Source of the DNA: Prevotella sp. 10(H)
GTDB lineage: Bacteria > Bacteroidota > Bacteroidia > Bacteroidales > Dysgonomonadaceae
Length of the DNA: 64,000 nucleotides
Direction of reading: 5' to 3'
NCBI RefSeq assembly: GCF_000711235.1
Contig: NZ_JOMI01000001.1
Location: forward strand, 620,001-684,000
Part shown: in pieces, positions 62,321 to 64,000 of the stretch
How positions within the stretch are numbered: the first letter of the stretch is position 1
Layout: every line of letters starts with the position of its first letter
Notes under the pieces: generated by a model
The model's input: only the letters and a program-made list of their open reading frames with translations
Databases searched by the model: none
What the model was told of the DNA's origin: nothing
Position numbers and translations under genes: made by a program

Positions 62321-63412
62321 ATGATATCCAAACCAACAATGAAAATACTTTATATAACTTCTATCGCTCTCTTATTAATATCCTGCTCTGAAAAAGAGAC
62401 CAAGGCGGAAAACAATACGGAGAAGCATAACCCCTCATTTGCAAATAATATAAAAACAATAAAAGCTACATCCGGCAATCAGAATGAAGAACTTACCCTG
62501 ACGGGAAAGGTAGACTACGACCCCGATAAGGTCATAAATTACATTTCACTTGTCAACGGAATTGCCGACCGAAGCTATTTTTCGTTGGGAGATAAAGTGC
62601 AGAAAGGGCAGGTATTGCTGGATGTCAGAAGTTCCGACCTCAGCTCTCTTCAGGCGGATGCCGTCTCGGCAGAATCCGATGTGAAAATCGCACAGCGCGA
62701 ACTCCTGACAGCTCAATCCCTTTACGAGGATAATATGTTATCTGAAAAGGAATTACTCGAAGCACAGGCAAAAGTAAAACAGGCTCAGGCGACTTATAAT
62801 AAAATACAGAGCGATATGGGGGTGCATGGCATAAACAAAGGAAACGGCATGTTTTCCATCAAATCGCCCATGACGGGTTATATCGTCACCAAGAATGTAT
62901 CCTCGGGGAGTACGGTATCTACAGACGGCGAACCCTTGTTCACCGTAGCCGACCTCAGTACGGTATGGATTGTTGCCAATGTATATGCCAGTAATCTGCA
63001 ATTTGTAAAAGAAGGCATGGAGGTAGACATCACTACACTTTCTTATCCCGGCGAGATTTTCAAAGGGAAAATCAGTTCGTTATCGCAGATATTCGACCCG
63101 GAAGAGAAAGTATTGAAAGCCCGGATTATACTGGATAATAAAGATTTAAAACTGAAACCGGAAATGTCGGTAGTTATAAAATTGAAAGGAGAAACATTCT
63201 ATGAGTTCGTCTCCGTTCCGACCGATGCATTGATTTTCGACGACGACCGCTATTTTGTGATTGTAAAAGATAATGAAGGCTTCAAAAGTAAAGAAGTACA
63301 ATTACAGGGGCATAACAGAAAGATAACATACATTGCTTCGGGATTATCAGCCGGAGATGATATTGTCGTAAACAATCAGTTACTTATTTACGCAGGACTT
63401 AAAGAGAATTGA
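62321..63412 (+). CDS. czcB: CzcB/CusB-type periplasmic adaptor (membrane fusion protein), lipoprotein
   Basis: 363 residues from the ATG at 62321 (2 bp after the channel gene's stop); the ATG at 62339 is an equal or better start because MKILYITSIALLLISC is a compact lipoprotein signal. Domains: lipoyl/barrel-sandwich halves (NGIADRSYFSLGDKVQKGQV, IKSPMTGYIVTKNVSSGSTV), hairpin coiled coil (LQADAVSAESDVKIAQRELL, LSEKELLEAQAKVKQAQATY), beta-barrel (VWIVANVYASNLQFVKEGME) and membrane-proximal domain (VSVPTDALIFDDDRYFVIVK). It joins the RND pump to the TolC channel. Confidence 0.9.
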   Translation: MISKPTMKILYITSIALLLISCSEKETKAENNTEKHNPSFANNIKTIKATSGNQNEELTLTGKVDYDPDKVINYISLVNGIADRSYFSLGDKVQKGQVLLDVRSSDLSSLQADAVSAESDVKIAQRELLTAQSLYEDNMLSEKELLEAQAKVKQAQATYNKIQSDMGVHGINKGNGMFSIKSPMTGYIVTKNVSSGSTVSTDGEPLFTVADLSTVWIVANVYASNLQFVKEGMEVDITTLSYPGEIFKGKISSLSQIFDPEEKVLKARIILDNKDLKLKPEMSVVIKLKGETFYEFVSVPTDALIFDDDRYFVIVKDNEGFKSKEVQLQGHNRKITYIASGLSAGDDIVVNNQLLIYAGLKEN

Positions 63413-63413
63413 T

Positions 63414-64000
63414 ATGCACAAATTTGTCGAAAATATAATCGCATTTTCTTTACGGAATCACATTCTGGTTCTTTTTCTTACCGTCCTGTTATTCATCACC
63501 GGAATCGTTTGTTATATCAACACTCCGATAGAGGCCTATCCCGATGTGACCAATACACGCGTGCGTATTATCACCCAATGGCCGGGGCGGAGTGCCGAAG
63601 AGGTAGAGAAATTTGTGACTTTGCCTATCATGAAGGAGATGAACACCATACCCCGCAAAACGGATGTACGCTCGACTTCCTTATTCGGGCTATCGGTCGT
63701 TACGGTTATTTTCGAAGACGGCGTAGATGATTTCTTTGCACAGCAATATTCCTCCAACAGGATGCAGGGGCTGGAACTGCCCGACGGAGCCGAATCTTCC
63801 ATCGAGCCACCATCCGGTGCTACGGGAGAAATATACCGTTATGTACTGAAAAGCGATTTGCCCATCAGAGAAGTGGCTGCCATCAACGATTGGGTTGTTG
63901 AACGCGAATTATTATCTGTGCCCGGTGTGGCCAGTATCGCCAGTTTTGGGGGAGAAGAAAAAATATTCGAGATAAAGGTTAACCCGTCCGAGCTGAACAA
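63414..64000 (+). CDS. czcA: CzcA/CusA-type RND heavy-metal efflux pump, 3' end outside window
   Basis: Open from ATG 63414 to the window edge (about 195 codons of the usual 1000-1050). The start MHKFVENIIAFSLRNHILVL, TM1 VLFLTVLLFITGIVCY, then TPIEAYPDVTNTRVRIITQW, PGRSAEEVEKFVTLPIMKEM, TDVRSTSLFGLSVVTVIFED and ELPDGAESSIEPPSGATGEI are typical of heavy-metal-efflux RND proteins. It uses proton motive force to expel divalent or monovalent metal ions. The metal-binding residues and the conserved TM4 charges lie outside the window, so Zn/Co/Cd versus Cu/Ag cannot be decided. 1 bp after the adaptor stop. Confidence 0.9.
   Translation, partial: MHKFVENIIAFSLRNHILVLFLTVLLFITGIVCYINTPIEAYPDVTNTRVRIITQWPGRSAEEVEKFVTLPIMKEMNTIPRKTDVRSTSLFGLSVVTVIFEDGVDDFFAQQYSSNRMQGLELPDGAESSIEPPSGATGEIYRYVLKSDLPIREVAAINDWVVERELLSVPGVASIASFGGEEKIFEIKVNPSELN

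Overview
The window looks like a chromosome segment of a gut- or host-associated Bacteroidetes, most like the Dysgonomonas/Bacteroides/Porphyromonas group. The evidence is low GC content, -7 boxes of the Bacteroidetes form TAnnTTTG, TonB-dependent receptors with carboxypeptidase-like N-terminal domains, Mfa1/FimB-type (type V) pilus genes, a CcsBA fusion, and a tmRNA whose tag reads GNNNYALAA. I recognised no intact rRNA or tRNA gene and no CRISPR array.

Layout. (1) 1-23 kb is core and glycan metabolism. It holds a truncated GH127-like gene, dps, and a TonB receptor with a small His-rich membrane protein. A GH106-like lipoprotein hydrolase follows. Next is an operon of a TonB receptor, a LytS-type pseudokinase and a LytS-type kinase, preceded by a CPBP membrane protease gene that shares its operator. 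After these come an operon of tetraheme NapC/FGE fusion, Gfo/Idh/MocA oxidoreductase, TIM-barrel sugar enzyme and CcsBA haem-handling protein, then a divergent ApbE and a membrane-anchored GH127. (2) 23.2-28.4 kb is a scar of mobile DNA. It contains ssrA (tmRNA), the N-terminal stub of a tyrosine integrase cut by an IS21-family element whose istA is frameshifted, two inverted tRNA-3'-end relics, and two small HTH genes behind a 10-bp-phased repeat. (3) 28.8-46.5 kb is an accessory redox/detoxification island. It carries AraC regulators, a DNA-binding-less AraC paralogue, RibD-like, aldo/keto, flavodoxin and flavin reductases (several exported), two dienelactone-hydrolase-like enzymes with a cysteine nucleophile, cyclophilin-like lipoproteins, a MalY-type C-S lyase, a cupin, a DUF3737 protein, DUF418 and EamA membrane proteins and an acetyltransferase. 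(4) 47-56.4 kb is a type V pilus operon with two membrane-embedded AraC-type regulators beside it. (5) 56.6-64 kb holds an M20 peptidase, a tail-fibre-like secreted protein, an HTH regulator and a CzcCBA-type heavy-metal efflux operon that runs off the window.

The strongest regulatory observation is in the island. Five promoters (28814-28880, 29739-29805, 31264-31330, 35487-35553, 44730-44796) each carry two direct copies of a 16-bp box, consensus TGAGCCTGnnAACrAA, exactly 22 bp apart. In each the proximal copy starts exactly 37 bp before a TAnnTTTG -7 box, giving five 67-bp modules with one geometry. They head the AraC gene itself and four transcription units, so the island looks like one regulon controlled by one AraC-type activator. 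A second shared architecture (direct repeats of TCGTCTAC at 21-bp spacing, 29 bp upstream of the -7 box) precedes the TonB receptor/kinase operon and the CPBP gene, and resembles a LytTR-type operator.

Three genes carry single-base-type frameshifts (istA, a cyclophilin-like lipoprotein, an AraC regulator). They may be true decay or sequence errors and need read-level checking.
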